A stretch of 64,000 bases of DNA from Prevotella sp. (GTDB lineage Bacteria; Bacteroidota; Bacteroidia; Bacteroidales; Bacteroidaceae), in assembly GCA_017619375.1 (NCBI GenBank), contig JAFZSL010000045.1:62001-126000 (forward strand), in the 5' to 3' direction. Below, one piece after another: positions 62,070-64,000 of this stretch. A model generated the notes under the pieces. That model searched no databases and was not told the DNA's origin. It worked only from the letters and a program-made list of their open reading frames with translations. Made by a program: the position numbers and the translations under genes. Numbering within the stretch: the first letter of the stretch is position 1; every line of letters begins with the position of its first letter.

Positions 62070-62753
62070 ATGAAAAAGCTACTACTGCTGCTCTTTGCAT
62101 GTCCGATGTTGGCTTTTGCCCAGCCCGAGGGCACACCTCCTTCCGTTTTGTCGAAAGGTAACTTGTCTCTGACTCAACTCAGGAGTTGGACTCATCAGGA
62201 AGCAATAGGCGACCTTGACAAAGATGGGGTGTCCGATCTTGTGGTTATGGCCACACCCGACTTCCCTGATTTCATCGAGAAAAGGGACGACGGTTACGAA
62301 TACAATTACAACCAGCCGGTCTTGGCCATCTTCTTTGGCGAAAAGGACGGGAGTTATCGTTGTTTCAAACAATATGAGAATGTCATTCCTCGACGCATTG
62401 ATTCCTTCATGAGCGTGGACTGCGATATTCAGGTCTTAGCCAATGGGGTCATACAGATTGGGTTGGATTATTTCAGCTCCATGGGGTCGTGGGGAAAGAG
62501 TGACTACAGCTATAAGTTCAGGTTTCAAAATGGCGACTTTTTCCTCATCGGGCAAGACGAGCATAACTATATGCGCAACACCGGAGAGGCTGAAACGACC
62601 AGCTATAATTACCTTACAGCAAGGAAACAATATGTCACTTTCAACATGTTTGACGAAAAGGTCAAGAAAAAGGAGAAATGGAGCCGGCTGCCCAAGAAAC
62701 CGCTCAGAAAGCTTGGCACCTGGCTGTTGGGAGAGGACGATGAAGGAATGTAA
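62070..62753 (+). CDS. Secreted protein with an FG-GAP-like N-terminus
   Basis: A 227-residue exported protein starting MKKLLLLLFACPMLAFAQPE, a clear signal peptide. The segment AIGDLDKDGVSDLVVMATPD (near residue 46) resembles an FG-GAP/VCBS repeat, with its calcium-like Asp loop, and NQPVLAIFFGEKDGSYRCFK continues it. A single repeat is too few for a full propeller. The C-terminus is basic. The function is unknown. The longer open frame upstream runs over the promoter and is not used. Confidence 0.72.
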   Translation: MKKLLLLLFACPMLAFAQPEGTPPSVLSKGNLSLTQLRSWTHQEAIGDLDKDGVSDLVVMATPDFPDFIEKRDDGYEYNYNQPVLAIFFGEKDGSYRCFKQYENVIPRRIDSFMSVDCDIQVLANGVIQIGLDYFSSMGSWGKSDYSYKFRFQNGDFFLIGQDEHNYMRNTGEAETTSYNYLTARKQYVTFNMFDEKVKKKEKWSRLPKKPLRKLGTWLLGEDDEGM

Positions 62754-62800
62754 ATCATGTTAAAAAACGTCATTCTGTTAAAGATATGCGAAAAAGATTG

Positions 62801-62808
62801 TAATTTTG
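62801..62808 (+). promoter_or_regulatory. -7 box for cstA
   Basis: TAATTTTG, a full match, 24 bp before the cstA ATG. No clear -33 element. Confidence 0.6.
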
Positions 62809-62832
62809 CATAATTAAAAACATTATTTTGAT

Positions 62833-64000
62833 ATGATTTCTTTTTTAGTGAGTCTCTTGGTGCTCATAGCAGGCTATTTCGTCTATGGCAAGTTCGTGGA
62901 AAAGGTCTTCGGACCTGATGACAGGCCGACACCGGCTGTCTCAATGACCGACGGGGTGGATTATTTGCCGCTTCCAACGTGGAAGGTGTTCATGATACAG
63001 TTCCTCAACATCGCCGGAACGGGGCCTATCTTCGGAGCCATCATGGGTGCATGGTACGGACCGGGCGCCTATATCTGGATTGTGTTGGGATGTATCTTCG
63101 CGGGAGCCATGCACGACTTCTTCAGCGGTGTGCTATCCATCAGGCACGGTGGTGCCAACTTGCCAGAGCTCATTGGGACTTATCTGGGTAAGAACGCAAA
63201 AGCGGTGATGCTTGTCTTCTCCGTATTCCTGCTCGTCATGGTGGGAGTGGTGTTTGTGTATAGTCCGGCCTTGCTGCTGCAAAACATGGCACCCTTGGGT
63301 CTCATCGTGTGGGTGGTGGTTATCTTCGTCTATTACATACTTGCCACCATGCTGCCCATTGACAAGATAATCGGTCGTTTTTATCCCATTTTCGCATTCT
63401 CCTTGCTCTTCATGGCAGCCGCGCTGTTAGTGGTGCTGTTCATCAAATGGCCTGCCATCCCCGAGCTATGGACAGACTTGTCGCAAGCTAATCATAACGA
63501 CCCCGCATCGCTTTTGGGGGCTGAATCGTTTATTGCTAAAAATCCCGTGTTCCCGTGTCTCTTCCTTACCATAGCATGTGGTGCCATCAGTGGATTCCAT
63601 GCCACGCAAAGTCCGCTCATGGCTCGTTGTCTGAAGAGTGAGCGACTGGCAAGGCCCATCTTCTATGGCTCGATGATTACCGAGGGACTTGTGGCGCTTA
63701 TCTGGGCATCGGTTTCAGCCTATTTCTTCTACTACGGAGGATGGAGAGAGGTCGTGCCAGAGGCTGTCGTCCAACAGTTCAATGAACAACTTCAGGGTGA
63801 TTCTCCAAAGACACTCGTGCAATTCTTCACCGCTCCGGCGGTTGTTCAATATGTCTGCTCGGGATGGCTCGGGGTCTTCGGAGGCATCCTCGCCGTCCTT
63901 GGCGTGGTGGCGGCACCCATTACATCGGGTGACACAGCTTTCCGCAGCGCAAGGCTCATCATTGCCTCTGCCTTGAAGGTGGAGCAACGCACCATTGCCA
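62833..64000 (+). CDS. cstA: CstA-family carbon starvation transporter (5' part)
   Basis: The frame is open from ATG 62833 to the window edge, giving 389 residues; the gene continues outside. MISFLVSLLVLIAGYFVYGK is followed by RPTPAVSMTDGVDYLPLP and FLNIAGTGPIFGAIMGAWYGP (read in two parts), both hallmarks of CstA/YjiY peptide or pyruvate transporters. Several further helices and SGFHATQSPLMARCLKSE near 255 agree. It should import peptides or pyruvate when carbon is scarce. Confidence 0.94.
   Translation, partial: MISFLVSLLVLIAGYFVYGKFVEKVFGPDDRPTPAVSMTDGVDYLPLPTWKVFMIQFLNIAGTGPIFGAIMGAWYGPGAYIWIVLGCIFAGAMHDFFSGVLSIRHGGANLPELIGTYLGKNAKAVMLVFSVFLLVMVGVVFVYSPALLLQNMAPLGLIVWVVVIFVYYILATMLPIDKIIGRFYPIFAFSLLFMAAALLVVLFIKWPAIPELWTDLSQANHNDPASLLGAESFIAKNPVFPCLFLTIACGAISGFHATQSPLMARCLKSERLARPIFYGSMITEGLVALIWASVSAYFFYYGGWREVVPEAVVQQFNEQLQGDSPKTLVQFFTAPAVVQYVCSGWLGVFGGILAVLGVVAAPITSGDTAFRSARLIIASALKVEQRTIA

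Overview
The window looks like a chromosome segment from a Bacteroidales bacterium, most likely a Prevotella-type organism. The grounds are: many start regions carry the Bacteroidetes promoter pattern (TTTG, 19-22 bp, TAnnTTTG); there is a hybrid two-component regulator beside xylan-degrading enzymes; several secreted proteins end in type IX-style tails; there is a T9SS plug protein, a BspA-like leucine-rich repeat protein, and the conserved ftsX-DUF3098-uppP-truB-queA-folK run. No rRNA, tRNA, CRISPR array, insertion sequence or prophage was recognised.

Layout. 1-3.3 kb: the end of sbcC, facing a minus-strand set trmH-like / membrane protein / hisB. 3.3-11.7 kb: a xylan side-chain locus with a divergent hybrid sensor-regulator, an SGNH esterase and a GH67 alpha-glucuronidase, with unusual 11-bp repeats between the enzymes and no SusC/SusD pair. 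11.8-15.4 kb: a TamL-like Omp85 lipoprotein and a PagL-like lipid A deacylase. 15.4-30.8 kb: a tightly spaced minus-strand run of radical SAM protein, 1937-residue helicase-nuclease of the DUF4011 type, 1899-residue CotH surface protein, dockerin-bearing carbohydrate-binding protein and T9SS plug. 30.9-35.5 kb: ftsX, DUF3098, uppP, truB, queA and folK. 35.6-37.9 kb: rpsO and divergent typA.

38.0-45.3 kb: a close-packed minus-strand run of DUF445 membrane protein, lipoprotein amidase, anchored GH25 lysozyme, unknown secreted protein, secreted TPR-CHAT protease and MTA/SAH nucleosidase. This is the best candidate for an undescribed envelope system. A 50-codon remnant of an Rpn-type nuclease sits just upstream. 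45.6-46.7 kb: a membrane-anchored FKBP isomerase. 46.7-56.9 kb: a likely ten-gene operon purU-hisH-hisA-hisF-hisIE-ftsE-lysC-lysA-glycosyltransferase-LRR/dockerin protein. 57.3-64 kb: an AraC-type regulator, a strongly folded intergenic hairpin, dipeptidyl peptidase III without a signal peptide, an AlkD-like protein, a BaiN-family flavoprotein, a small secreted protein and the start of a CstA transporter.

All function calls come from reading motifs and family resemblance by eye. No database search was possible. Residue positions are approximate.
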